In this document: positions 47,801-59,955 of the stretch, piece after piece
Layout: each line of letters begins with the position of its first letter
How positions within the stretch are numbered: the first letter of the stretch is position 1
From: Apophysomyces variabilis
Taxonomy: Eukaryota; Mucoromycota; Mucoromycetes; Mucorales; Mucoraceae
Direction of reading: 5' to 3'
Assembly (NCBI GenBank): GCA_002749535.1
Contig: MZZL01000055.1
Span: 130,453-194,452, forward strand
DNA length: 64,000 nucleotides
Notes under the pieces: generated by a model
What the model was told of the DNA's origin: nothing
Databases searched by the model: none
Seen by the model: the letters and a program-made list of their open reading frames with translations, nothing else
Program-made: the position numbers and the translations under genes

Positions 47801-48300
47801 CTATAAGATCCCTTTCCAGTCATTGGAAAAATAAGCTTGTATGAGAGCCTTGCCGGTATGCAGGGTAATATTTTGATTTAGCTTCAACAGAGTGGCTGAA
47901 TTTCTCGAAAATGGTGGTAGAGTCTTCCGAGACAACAGACGGCTGGCTCTAGCAATCGCTATCCAAACTGCTGCTTGCTTATCCCGATCCTGAGTCTCCC
48001 AGCCTGCTTTATACAATGGACACATAGGATTCGTACAAAAAGAAGCTCCATGTACAGATTACGCTTTGATTTTGCCGTCACCTGTTTTTTTTTCCTTTTT
48101 GACCTACAAACAAGGACCAAAGCAACAACGCAAGTCTGTGAAGTTCTAAACACATTGGTCATTGCGACTGTAAGATGTTGTCGATAATGTGCACAAAGTT
48201 TGGATCCTCCTCTTCTGGCATGTCCTTTAATGGTCCAGCCAACACTCACCCCTTGGGTCCCCATAAGCATAACAAAGTGAGAGTTTTTTTTTTCCAACGT
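47801..48300 (-). pseudogene. broken Fanzor/TnpB-like C-terminal (zinc-ribbon) ORF
   Basis: On the minus strand the pieces come in the order expected at the end of TnpB/Fanzor nucleases: VGWTIKGHARRGGSKL (RuvC-adjacent helix), VFRTSQTC followed in the next frame by VCCFGPC (together T-C-x2-C), then after two stops GASFCTNPMCPLYKAG (C-x4-C) and QDRDKQAAVWIAIARASRLL, matching the RD-x2-AA-x-x-I motif that holds the last RuvC aspartate. TSQTC is at 48130-48145 and RDKQAA at about 47970-47990. There is one frameshift and at least two stops in the ribbon. N-terminal domains are missing or unrecognisable between here and 48.63 kb. The assignment is by motif order only. Confidence 0.55.
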
Positions 48301-48630
48301 GGTCCCTTCATGGTTGCCCTCTCTTCTGCTGTTAATTTCTTCCGTATCATTTTACTTGCGAGCTCTTGCGTCTATCTTTTTCTGTGATGCAGCAGGGAGT
48401 GATAGAAGCCACATAAAGTATCTCGGTCATCATGCACAGATCTGTAAATACCTATTTAGTAAGCCTTTAGACATTAAAGGTACGCTATCCTTTGGCAATT
48501 CGTCCAATTTCAGATGTAGCAACTGTATTGAACGAGTTTTCTTTTGAACAATTTTCGGATTCTCGGACGACTTGATTCATTTCTTTCCTTCTTTGCTTTA
48601 ATAGGGTTGCTGATGGTTCTTTCTTCTGCT

Positions 48631-48795
48631 CCTGCACTACGGGATAGCAAACTTACGCGCATCGCAGGAAAGTCGCTAGTGGTATAAGATGCGACTTTCT
48701 TCAGGTTGGTGCTGCTTTAAATGACACGAGCCATGCGACGTCTGCACGAGTTGTATGCGATTTATGCGACCTATGAGAGTTTTTGTCCCACACTG
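48631..48795 (-). repeat. dispersed repeat, copy B (transposon-end-like)
   Basis: Reverse-orientation partner of 32346-32520. Its outer end reads CAGTGTGGGACAAAAACTC on the minus strand from 48795 inwards, a typical DNA-transposon terminus. Inside it, GAAAGTCGC (48668-48676) and GCGACTTTC (48692-48700) form a perfect inverted repeat, and an ATGCGAY motif occurs four times at 48690-48770. The interior side faces the Fanzor/TnpB-like remnant. Confidence 0.75.
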
Positions 48796-49289
48796 CTAGT
48801 TCAAAACCGCATCCTCATTCTCAGCTGCCATTTCTGTCTTCAAGACTTCAATGATCTCTTCTTCCCCTGTAATCGCTTCAAGTAGCCTTTCTAAATAACG
48901 TTCCTAGAGCAAAATCATTTATGGCATAGCTGAGCTTAGCTTATTTACTCATCGTCTGTCAGCTATCCGGCTTATTTGTTTTCTTCATTTTTTCGTTCAG
49001 CACTTCCCCAACCAATGCCGTTGGTTTATTGGAGCCACGCGTTTCCATCAGAGTGAAAGTAGAAAAAATGGATACCAAACGCTTGCAAACGTCTATATTT
49101 TACCTTGATTCGTTTTCCCCGCCTTCTGTCTTTTGCCATCTGCAACTGATGTTTTGCAAGCGTCGTTGAGTTTGGTATCCACTACTCTGCCATTTTTGGT
49201 ACTCTTTCTTATCTGGCGCAACCGAAAGTCTGTCTTCGCATTTCTGAATAAACTTATTCTCTTTTCACCACATCTGACGTTGACTACTG

Positions 49290-50420
49290 CGACTGTCACG
49301 GTCCGTTGCTACTTGTCGTTCCTTCTCTTCTTTCTTTTTCACTGCTAGCTTTTCCACTAGCTCCTTTTGTTTGGCTTCTAAAAGCGGAGCAAGATGCAAC
49401 CGTAAAAGCATTCGTAGAAGATATTCAGCTGCTCTTCGACAAACTGATCTGTTGCAAATGTTTTTGTGGCCTTTGCTGAAATTGCCTATCGCAGCAGTTA
49501 TTGGTTGGGATATGTCTTTTTGGGACTGGAAAAATCGCCAAATCCGTCAGTTTCAGGGGCTTCCCAAAGGGGATGGTCATTTCTTGCTTGTGTTTGATTA
49601 CGTCCCAAAAAGTAATGATGTATGTACTGAATCTGTTCCTGCCAGAACAACTTCTGGAAATCAGACGCGTCCGAAAATTGCAACGGCCGCGATACTGGAA
49701 TACACCCATTGCGTTCCATTATTGATGTATCTCGTAATACATTGGATATAACTACTACTGACAAAACCAAGAACATACCGTCGTCAAACGTTACGTTCTC
49801 TAACATACCTGCTCTGACAACCTCGGCAAGCTCCGAGATATCGTCTGTTAGTGGAATAGTGGTCATTTCGATTTCCTTATATAGCATCTTTGTCAATCCT
49901 TCAGATAAGTTTCCCCGTAAAAGCTCTGACAATTTTGTAGTACATGTTCTCGTCTCTTCTGCCTCATGCTCTCCGTTGTTCTTCTTTACATTCACTGCTA
50001 TGGGAAAGGCAATTCCCTCAAAGTTTTTCCTTCATGTAATCTTCCAATTTTCGACCGTTACACTTCCTTTGAGGCTTTCCTTTGAAGACCGCTCGCAATA
50101 TCACCCAAGCAATCAATGAGATCCCATATTCCCCGCGGTAAATGCTTGTTATTAACTAGATCTTGTTTCTTTTTCATAAGCTCCTTCTCGATTCTCTCGG
50201 TTTCTTTTTGCTGGCGCTTCTCAGACAAATTGCATCTTCATTATCTTGGAGAACTATGGTTTTAATCGATGTGGTTATGGAACAAAGCATATGACGAAAG
50301 GCATTTTGTAGGTTTGATTTCGCAAGTTCCGTGCTTATTTCAATAATAACTTTCTTTGTACGTCTAAGTACTTTATTTTTCAACCTGTGCAAAGGCAACG
50401 CTGTTCATCATAGTGTTTTA
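49290..50420 (-). pseudogene. decayed coiled-coil ORF, probably element-associated
   Basis: Minus-strand blocks in different frames read as one protein: KETERIEKELMKKKQDLVNN and LPRGIWDLIDCLGDIASG (50.1-50.25 kb); LSELLRGNLSEGLTKMLYKE, IPLTDDISELAEVV, LFWQEQIQYIHHYFLG and DHPLWEA (49.5-49.98 kb, one 165-codon frame); then NRSVCRRAAEYLLRMLLRLH and EAKQKELVEKLAVKKKEEKE (49.3-49.5 kb). At least two frame changes are not explained by introns. The gene resembles multi-copy hypothetical proteins of Mucorales genomes as far as I can judge, but no domain is recognised. Confidence 0.45.
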
Positions 50421-51965
50421 AGTATGCAGACGACGGCTTCTCCGAGAGTTTGGCGTTGTAGCAGCAAAAAAATGGAAAGGAAGCGTAAAGCTGGTTGGGA
50501 AAAATAAAAAGAAAATTGACAAATGTTTCTCATTTATAGAATATATCACTTGTTACTGACGGGTGTGAGAGGACTATCATCCAATGACGGTTGAGAAACA
50601 ACAATTTGTTATATAATGTCTTCATTGTTCTAACCAAAAAAAGAAGCTCTATTCCTTTGGGACTGAGTAACTTTCCACAATGGACGTTCCAAATACGAAA
50701 CAGAAATGCTTGACGGCTTCTTATTCAGCTGTGAAATTACGAGTGCCTCAAGGCGTCGAAGCAATGAAAACAGTCTAAACCACGTATATGAGAGACGTAC
50801 TTTTGAGCTAAAGAGGAAACTTAGAGTGCAAAACTAGAAGCAAAAGAGTTTTCCATATCCTGCGTCATTTATTCTACGTTTACGTCGTCATTACAGCATT
50901 CCGAGATGGGATCATCTATTCCCGCCAGTAATGCGCACCAGGGAACATTATCTTTTACAAAAATAACGTGATATATCGCTTCGATGAAGTAGTTTATCCT
51001 AATTCCTAAATATTTACTTTCCTACAACATCAAGTCGTATCCTCAGAAATCCTCAACTATTCGTCTAGCACACTTATGTATTATTAAAATCTATTCATTC
51101 AGTATCCTCATATTTCCCCATGTTACCGATTGGTAGGCTGCGTACTATACATTCCATAGCTATTCAACACTTTCCCATTGGCTGACCGAGAGATCCATTC
51201 AACACTGTTACGATATTCAATGTCCCGTATTTAACTTGTTATCCAGTTTTCATTCTCTCGATATTACTGTTCTTTACCAGAGGACGAGTGATCAAGAAGT
51301 GTTCTCTGAGAATTAAGCTATGATCTTCCTGATTTGGCCTGTTCATGACAAGCGTCCGTCAACCTAATGATCGGAATATGGCAGAGATTTAACAGAAAGG
51401 CACATAACTAAAGGTAAAGGTAGGTCGATTAATTTCTCATGCGAGTGACTAACCTCGCAGTGGACAGGTAGTTGTGTCTGTTTCCCTCATTGATGAATAT
51501 CTGACATGACAGATCGGCCTGATTGATCGGATCAAGCAAATTTTACAGAATGCAAACAAGGAAATATTCGGCAAGGCCAGGAACACCCTAATATTCATGC
51601 CGCACTGACATGCTCTAACAAAACCATGCACGGCCATGTTTTGAAAGCGAGACTTTTCGGCTCCACTGAACATTGTGCACATCCTCTTGGATATGGGAGA
51701 TCATACCATTGCCGACGACATGCATTCATGAGATAGGCAGCACTTATATCAGACTCGGTTATAGAATTCCCGCCAAATCAGTAGATAACGTCAGGACAAA
51801 AGTAGGTGCAGCTCTTTCGAGCAGGTTTTGGTGGTAAAATTGATGAAGAAACCGCTCTCTCTTTAAATTTATCTGCATTACTGCATATCTGATTCCCTTG
51901 TTTATATCCTTCCCTTTGTCATTATCCGAACAAGGGATGTCGTTTACGGGATTTAAAAAGAAAGT
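50421..51965. other. intergenic, no gene recognised
   Basis: A+T-rich; a minus-strand frame at 51449-51682 has a Cys-rich look (ACQCGMN, FCKICL) but no family was recognised. Confidence 0.4.
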
Positions 51966-51969
51966 AGTT

Positions 51970-52644
51970 AAAACACCCAAAATCCTGAACCCCAAAGAAA
52001 AAGACAAAGATACTGGTTCGCGATACTGCCTAAGGGAACTGGACACAAATTCAGAATAGCATGCGCCATCAAGTTCTCAAATTTGGTCCATAATAATTAT
52101 GAATACCTGCGAGTAAGCTTAAGAAGATACGAAATTGAATACCTTACAAAGATCGAATTTAAGCATGATTTGCCAGCTCTTGCGGAAAACCTCACGATAC
52201 TCCGAAGGAAAGCAGAAAACTTCGTTAATATGCGCATCTGGCGATAGGTGGAAGAGCATGAAGAACATACCACGTTCCTCCTATACCGTAATCTCATGGA
52301 CCCTTCCGTATGGAGACTGGCTATCAGGGGGCAGCAAAGAAGTATCACAACTACGACCTGTAAGTGTACCGTCGTAGAATTTGTTCCATCAAGGACTCTA
52401 ACGAAAGATGGCTCTGCAGAGAAATTTGAAACTTTTTACAACGTTCTCCGAAAAGATCAACACAAAACTCGTAAGTTCCTTTTGTGACCTATTCACTACT
52501 TGCTGTGGGAAATGTGAAACAGGAAATCACCGATCATTTACACGAAGACTATATGGTTGTGGTAGACTAATACCGAAAGTATCTGATGGATTACCTGAAA
52601 CCTTAACGATTATTCACCTCAAAATATCAAGAAATGGTGAATAG
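51970..52644 (+). pseudogene. unrecognised ORF with one internal stop
   Basis: One frame is open from about 51970 (after a TAA) to a TAG at about 52240, with coding-like sequence (RYWFAILPKGTGHKFRIACA, DLPALAENLTILRRKAENFV). It then continues in the same frame (VEEHEEHTTFLLYRNLMDPS, VWRLAIRGQQRS) to a clear intron at 52471-52522 (GTAAGT...ACAG) and a second exon ending at 52644. The single TAG after RIWR is the only break. No start codon and no family could be assigned. It may be a recently inactivated gene, or an intron near the TAG was missed. Confidence 0.4.
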
Positions 52645-52949
52645 TCGGTATCATAAATTAGGTAACTCCTCAAATTTAGTCAGGAGTAGTCGTTCGCTTT
52701 TCCCCTAGTGTAACTGATCGTTAATCCAAGGCCTGTATTGCTTACCGACGAGTAAAGGCACGATGATCATGCTTAACGCATACTTCCCTAATACAATTAT
52801 GCAAAGTAAGCATTGGTGTTATTGCCGATAAGAAATTCGAGAGTTGTTACCAATTGATTTGACACCAAAGATATATACCTTCATGTAGCGGCTAACGTAC
52901 CAACTTAGCTCTCATATGTTTTCAACGCATATTTTGCAAGATTAAAGGA

Positions 52950-53970
52950 ACGACATGGATGGCCCCTTCCTAGAGGCTGGCCCGAATCACCAGGTAATAC
53001 ACTGATTTCTTTTTTAAAAATGAAGCGTTAAATATGCTACCTTAATAGCAAGAGAGCCCTACCAAGGGTTCTATAACATCAACCCATCGATGGGGCAACG
53101 TGGCCTGACAGGCAGTTCAGACCCGAGCTAGTTACATTTTTAAGTAACTACTTCCTCTCGAGTTATGCGTAGCTCATAATGAAAACCATAGTTCCCAGTA
53201 TGATCGATTTCTTGATAACAGCTAAACATTTCCAAGATGGCAACTTAAGAAACCTCTAGTACTCGGCAATGTACACTTGCATGGACTTGAACGAGCCGCA
53301 AAAATCAGGAACAAGGTATATAAATATGTCAACATCTTCAGTTTATTGTACAGAAAAATGGCTAGGGCTCGTTCCATACTCGCGTGGAACAGTCAACAAG
53401 AGCTTGCCAGCAGGGCGAGAGCAGGAACCGAACCATATTATGCCATCTTGGCGGAACATCCAACTAGCGGCGCGTCTTTTACTGAGTTTTGACGCTACGT
53501 AGGTGCGCTTTCTATCCTCAGCAATAGGTAATTTTAAACAAGTAAATGATACTGCTTATTTACTTTTAAAATAGGATTCATATATACATTAAGACTTGGA
53601 GGCGTCGTGAAAAAGAAGATGCTATACTTAAGTGCATACAAGTGTATTTTTGATAATCTCGCGAACAAGATTAGAACAAGAATAGTTGCACTGGTAAATC
53701 TCTCCGTATCGCAACGCGTCCTATTACTATTGTGATAGATAATTAAAGCTATTCATGAGACCACAGCGTCTTCTAAGAAACGAAAGGGAGGAATGGGAGA
53801 AGCACTCATAGAGACGCAGACCCCAAAAGCAGGTAAGAATGGACATGCTCCTCTGGCCGTAAAGTCTCATTCGCTTCGCTAATGTTTGTTGCGTTCACAG
53901 AGAAAATTATCTATGACAAATTTGGACGCGTTCTTGCCGATCGGGCCCCAATCATTTTGGTCAGATGAGT
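52950..53970 (+). other. coding-like blocks of an unrecognised spliced gene or pseudogene
   Basis: Candidate exon pieces on the plus strand: MDGPFLEAGPNHQ ending at a GTAATA donor (near 52991); MHGLERAAKIRNKVYKYVNI and ARSILAWNSQQELASRARAG (53277-53490); FIYTLRLGGVVKKKMLYLSA after an AG near 53573, ending at a GTAAAT donor; AIHETTASSKKRKGGMGEAL before a GTAAGA donor near 53832; and EKIIYDKFGRVLADRAPIIL ending at TGA near 53968. Splicing joins the last three in frame, but the upstream joins do not all close. No family recognised. Confidence 0.35.
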
Positions 53971-55464
53971 TCAAGAGCAGTATCATATGCTCTTCCTGCC
54001 ACGAGAAGAGACAGCTGTTTCGCCAGGCAGTCGCAATTGCACCCAATCGTTAAGCTTTATAACAATTATTCCATTTGATCTTCTGTAACCCTCTACACTT
54101 TAGTAAGAAACGGCTGCAATTAACGCAAAATCGTCGCCATCGATGACAACGACTTAAATTGACACGGCTGAGATTGGCCCAGACCATATTGACCCAGCCC
54201 ATTTCAATCCCTATGAACAGGCACTGAACACTGCGGAATGTCTTTAATATGACTCAGCCAAAATTTGTTTGTGGAATGCAAAAATCGCAGCAAGCCAAAG
54301 GACACTTTGAAGAAGCTGATCTTCAGAGACCGAGAAACCAAGACAACATTGTAAGAAGTGCAGACAAAAAGTAAATATTAAAGTACCATAAAGTTAGTGG
54401 AACAATACGAGGCAACAAGGAAGCATATAGACTGCTGTATTGTCATGCTCAGTTGAATCCAGAAAATCAATTCGATCACCTACAAGATTTTGAAGTGTTG
54501 CGTGTACACTTTATCATATTCAAGAAAGGTAATAAATAGTTTCTTTTTTGTCCGTCGCTTACTCTGTAGCAAAGAAAGATGAACAAATATTTAAACTATT
54601 TCCATGTAGGTGCTACATAATGCCTAATTTGAGTTTGCTCTAAGTTTTTCAAGTCGTATAGGACAAAATAAATGGATACATCAACCGTCCAGCTTAAAAA
54701 GAATGAATAAGTGAGAGGAGTGTGTGACCAGGAATGCAGCAAAGATACTAATATAGCCTTGTTTAATGGTCTAATACAAAGCTGCAAATGTACCAGGAAG
54801 TGAACGGCCCTGTCATATGCAGCATTGTTCACTGATGCAAAATAGTTTGAGCAATATTCCGGTGCTACACTTATTATGAAGTTATCTAAGGTTCGAAAAC
54901 ATCACAACTAGCATATTTGACATGTCTGGCTACATATGTGAATAGAATTAGTCCCTTCAGGTTGGACAGTTGTTGTAACTCTGTGTGATTTCGTTGGCAA
55001 GGATGCGGTGTCCACTGTAACTGAGTTACGCTGAGCCTTTCTTTCATTTGCCCACAACAATTTGGGACCGAATGAAGGTATGTCTTGCAATTAGGTACAT
55101 TCACAATAAGTTGATAAAACGCGACAAAACCGACGCGCTTATTCTTCTTTTTTCTTATTGTATCCATGAGGAATCGAACGGGCAGTTCTTTCAGGAAGAA
55201 GAATCAAAAGGGATGTGAAGCGGAGCCTGTACCTCCCAATCGGGAAAGGTGCGTCACATCGCAATGGGATGAAAAAAAAAGAAAAAAAATCAAATAGGCC
55301 CTATTTTCGACCTTCTTTACCTCTTGACCAACCCCAAAAGTCAAGGATCAGTCGTTAAATTTGCTATCCAAGTTTAATAGACTGGACGATCCACTTGATA
55401 CACGCTTTTCTTTGTAAAAACATCGCCTTTTTCTACTAGCTTAACTATCCATCGTAACGAGAAC
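53971..55464. other. intergenic
   Basis: Fragmentary coding-like text (EIGPDHIDPAHFNPYEQALN near 54170) and an unsupported minus-strand frame at 54886-55167. The last 300 bp should carry the E2 gene promoter. Confidence 0.4.
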
Positions 55465-56434
<970 letters not shown>

Positions 56435-58572
56435 TTCGTTGTTCAATCCATTTCATCCTTGCTGTTTTGATTCTACTTTCATTTGTGTAAAACTTTCATA
56501 GAAATAACTTCTTTTACTGCGTTGCAGCAATGACAGTTCCCATGTATCATAAACGCTGAAAAAAGCTTTTGTCAAGTTGGAAGGAGGAGTATCCATCATA
56601 TATCGGTATAAGTAGCTTTATCCAGGTTCGGAATCGGAATGCCGTACGTTGATCCTACAATGCCATTCCATGAACATAACCAGATAGGTCTTATCTTCAC
56701 AATTGCCAGTGCAGCTTGTGTTTATCGTTGATATTAAATTGTTAAATCATTTGACTTGAAACGTATTCTTAAGTGTACTTGCTTGAACAGAAATTTTCCC
56801 TGGTAAAGTTTAGTTAAAAAAGAAAAGTTTCAAATCGATTAAGAAAGCTCCTTCACATGGACTAAGCTAACATTGACATGTGTCTTATCCTAATGCAATA
56901 TATTCAACCTATGTAAAAGTTAAGACAATGATTACATCACATTATTGATGCTCTAAGTCTTGCTACGCAACTTTGATTTAGTACATTGTATTCTGAAGTT
57001 GCATCTAGCGAATTCATTTCGCTCATTAGAAAAATGAGCTTGACGTGAATAAATCATATTAATTGTCGTGTTATAGGAGTTTGAATTGACCAAGTGTACG
57101 CATCCGTCAAAAGCTTTGACAACGCCATATCCCCCTCCTCGCAAAGCACATGCAACTAGGACAACTACTAGCAAGAGAAAATGCATATATCATTGAATGA
57201 AATTAATCAGGTACCGGTATAGAAGCCCTGTCGAAATGGCTCATGGCTGCTTCTTCAACTGTAGTCTTCCGCATTAACTTCCGGTGCTTTGGGGACCAAA
57301 CGTATTAACAATCAGTACCTTTTCTACATCCACACAAAAAGTCTTATGTTGTTATAGCAGTAATATATTTCAGTAAAACTTCGGATAAATGAAGAAACAA
57401 TGAGATAAAAACGGTGACGCATTACATATAACCACGAAATACTAAAGGTTGTACAACTAATCCTCCTGAAAATGCAAAATCAATGCTTGAGAAGGTGCAA
57501 TATTTAGTTTCATTTAAACGATATTGACGTATCCATTGATTCAGCGGCATTCTATTTTCGAATAACAATCTTGATCCTTGTTTAATGATCCTATTGGGTG
57601 CAAGGATCATGAATACGACTGGCGGATAAGATCAATCCGCTCGAATGTGACAGCTAAAAGAAAACCCCCTATGAGGCTCAAGTGTACAAAGGTGATGCCA
57701 GGAAGCAGAAGACATGATTATTCACGATCGGTATGGAAAAATATCAGGAATGGCGCGAGTATTAAGAAAGCCTCTTGCATAAGGAAGCGGGCAACAGCAC
57801 GCTGAACAGAGGCCTGATGTGACAGCTAGCGCGAACGAATCGGTCAAAGATTATGGACGCGCTTTAACAGTATGGCAAAAAAGCATCGAAAATGATGGAA
57901 AGCGGAAAAGACGAGAGATTGATTTACAGAGAAGAGGACATTGTTTTTTGCAAAAGACCGCATATTTGCTTAGCCGCGTATCTGACGGTCTACTGGTGAC
58001 CGCTTATCTGTATTCGTTTCAGTTTTTCAGCTAGAAGAGAGGAACGACCGGCCGATACCTCTTCCAAAGGTTTCTGCGGGCTTACAGTGTGCCGATATAA
58101 TATTTTAGAAGCTATCGCAGGCGATCGGTCTTTAGCTGATACATTTTTGGGTAACTATCCTTTATCGCACCAAATCCTAATCTCGTATCTACTGATTTAC
58201 GCTATATAGCGTGATGATCTTATTCTGGCCGATTCTGTCGGAGTTTCCAGATATGGTCTGCTTAACGCGATTAATTAGGTAGAGATCTGGTTTATAGCGC
58301 GTTGCTCCAAGGTTGGCTGCAATCGGAAAGATCGGTAGGGAACTTCGCCACCCATTATGCCTGTCCTTCGGGTCCCAGAACTGACCCTCTTAACAAGTGG
58401 GAGCATAATGCGAATACGCATGAGCCAAACCCTAAAAAGATACCCCATCCAATCAAAGGATTGACGTCATTGTGTTAATGATGCCCCGAAATCAAATAAA
58501 AACGGACCATCACTGGTTTCGCGACGCATTGCCTTTCTTCACAGTACACTTTCATTTTTTTTCTCGCAAAAA
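56435..58572. other. intergenic between E2 and aldolase genes
   Basis: About 2.1 kb. Plus-strand frames at 57578-57805 and 57819-58034 are unsupported. A CAGTGTGCCGATATAAT segment at 58085 starts like an element terminus but no partner was found. The last 200 bp are the aldolase promoter. Confidence 0.45.
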
Positions 58573-59955
58573 ATGGGTATCCTCGATATTGTTCCTGCCG
58601 GTGTTGTTACTGGTGCTAACCTCCTCAAGCTTTTCGAATACGGTATAATGAAGGAATGAAATTACTATTACGCGTACTTACATGGAATATCTATAAGCTC
58701 GCGAGCATAAGTTTGCTATCCCCGCCATTAACTGTACATCTACCAGGTATGCAATTGCTCTGTAACAGGCTGTAAAAAATGGGAGAATTACGGGAAATGT
58801 CATTTGATCGATCATCAATGATAAAGCGGGGACCAGGGTCACCGCCAAGCGGGATCCTAAAAAAAGGGTTTTAGTTTGTTATGGTTCCGCTGAATTCAAA
58901 AAAAAAAGTGCAGCTCCGAGACTAAAATTGTGTTTATCGGTAGTACCATCAATGCTGCTCTTGAAGCTGCTCGCGATATCAAGTCTCCTATCATCATTCA
59001 GTTCTCCAATGGCGGTGCTGCCTACATCGCTGGCAAAGGTCTGAGCAACAAGAACCAAGAAGCTTCCATCATTGGTGCCGTTGCTGGTGCTCAGGTAAAA
59101 GAAATTTATCCATGGCATGAAGGATCCAGAGATCTAAGTCACCCGTAGTATGTCCGCACTGTTGCCAAGGCTTATGGCATTCCTGTCGTCCTCCACTCTG
59201 ATCACTGTGCTAAGAAGCTTCTTCCTTGGTTTGACGGTATGCTTGCCGCTGACGAGGAGTACTTCAAGGCTCATGGCGAACCTCTGTTCTCCTCTCACAT
59301 GTTGGATCTCTCCGAGGAATCTAAGGAAGAGAACATTGAAATCTGCCTTAAGTACCTTAAGCGTATGGCTGCCATTAACTGCTGGTTGGAGATGGAAATC
59401 GGTATTACTGGTGGTGAAGAAGATGGTGTGAACAATGAGGACGTCGACAACGCGGCCCTGTACACCCAACCTGAAGATATCTGGGAGATTCATAGCGCCT
59501 TCTCCAAGGTCAGCAACCTCTTCTCCATTGCTGCTGCTTTCGGTAACGTGCACGGTGTGTATGCTCCTGGCAACGTCAAGCTTCACCCCGAGCTTTTGGC
59601 TAAGCACCAGGCTTATGTTGCTGAGAAGCTTAACAGCCAGAACCCCAAGCCTGTTTTCTTTGTCTTCCACGGTGGTTCCGGCTCCACTGAACAGGAGATC
59701 CAGACTGCTGTCGACAACGGTGTCGTTAAGATGAACGTCGACACTGACACTCAGTGGGCTTACTGGATCGGTCTTCGCGATTTCTACAAGAAGAACGAAG
59801 CCTACCTTCAGACTCAGGTTGGTAACCCTGAAGGTGCCAACAAGCCTAACAAGAAATACTACGACCCCCGTGTCTTTATCCGTGAGGCTGAGAAGACAAT
59901 GATCACCAGAGTCAAGAAGGCTTGCGAGGACTTGAACAACGTGAATGTTTTGTAA
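58573..59955 (+). CDS. FBA1: fructose-bisphosphate aldolase, class II
   Basis: The model has exons 58573-58642, 58698-58746, 58944-59094 and 59149-59955, giving 358 residues, the family's normal length. It starts MGILDIVPAGVVTGANLLKL and has YAREHKFAIPAINCTSTSTI, the zinc/catalytic block VVLHSDHCAKKLLPWFDGML, LEMEIGITGGEEDGV, FGNVHGVY, FHGGSGST and NVDTDTQWAY. It splits fructose-1,6-bisphosphate to DHAP and glyceraldehyde-3-phosphate in the cytosol, in glycolysis and (reversed) gluconeogenesis. Codon use is strongly biased to C-ending codons, as in highly expressed genes, which also leaves a long stop-free antisense frame. Intron 2 (197 nt) is much longer than its neighbours. Confidence 0.97.

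Noticed and set aside
55160..55260. tRNA-like B-box (GGAATCGAAC on plus, GTTCGATTCC on minus)
   Set aside because: No matching A box, acceptor stem or anticodon arm could be folded around it.
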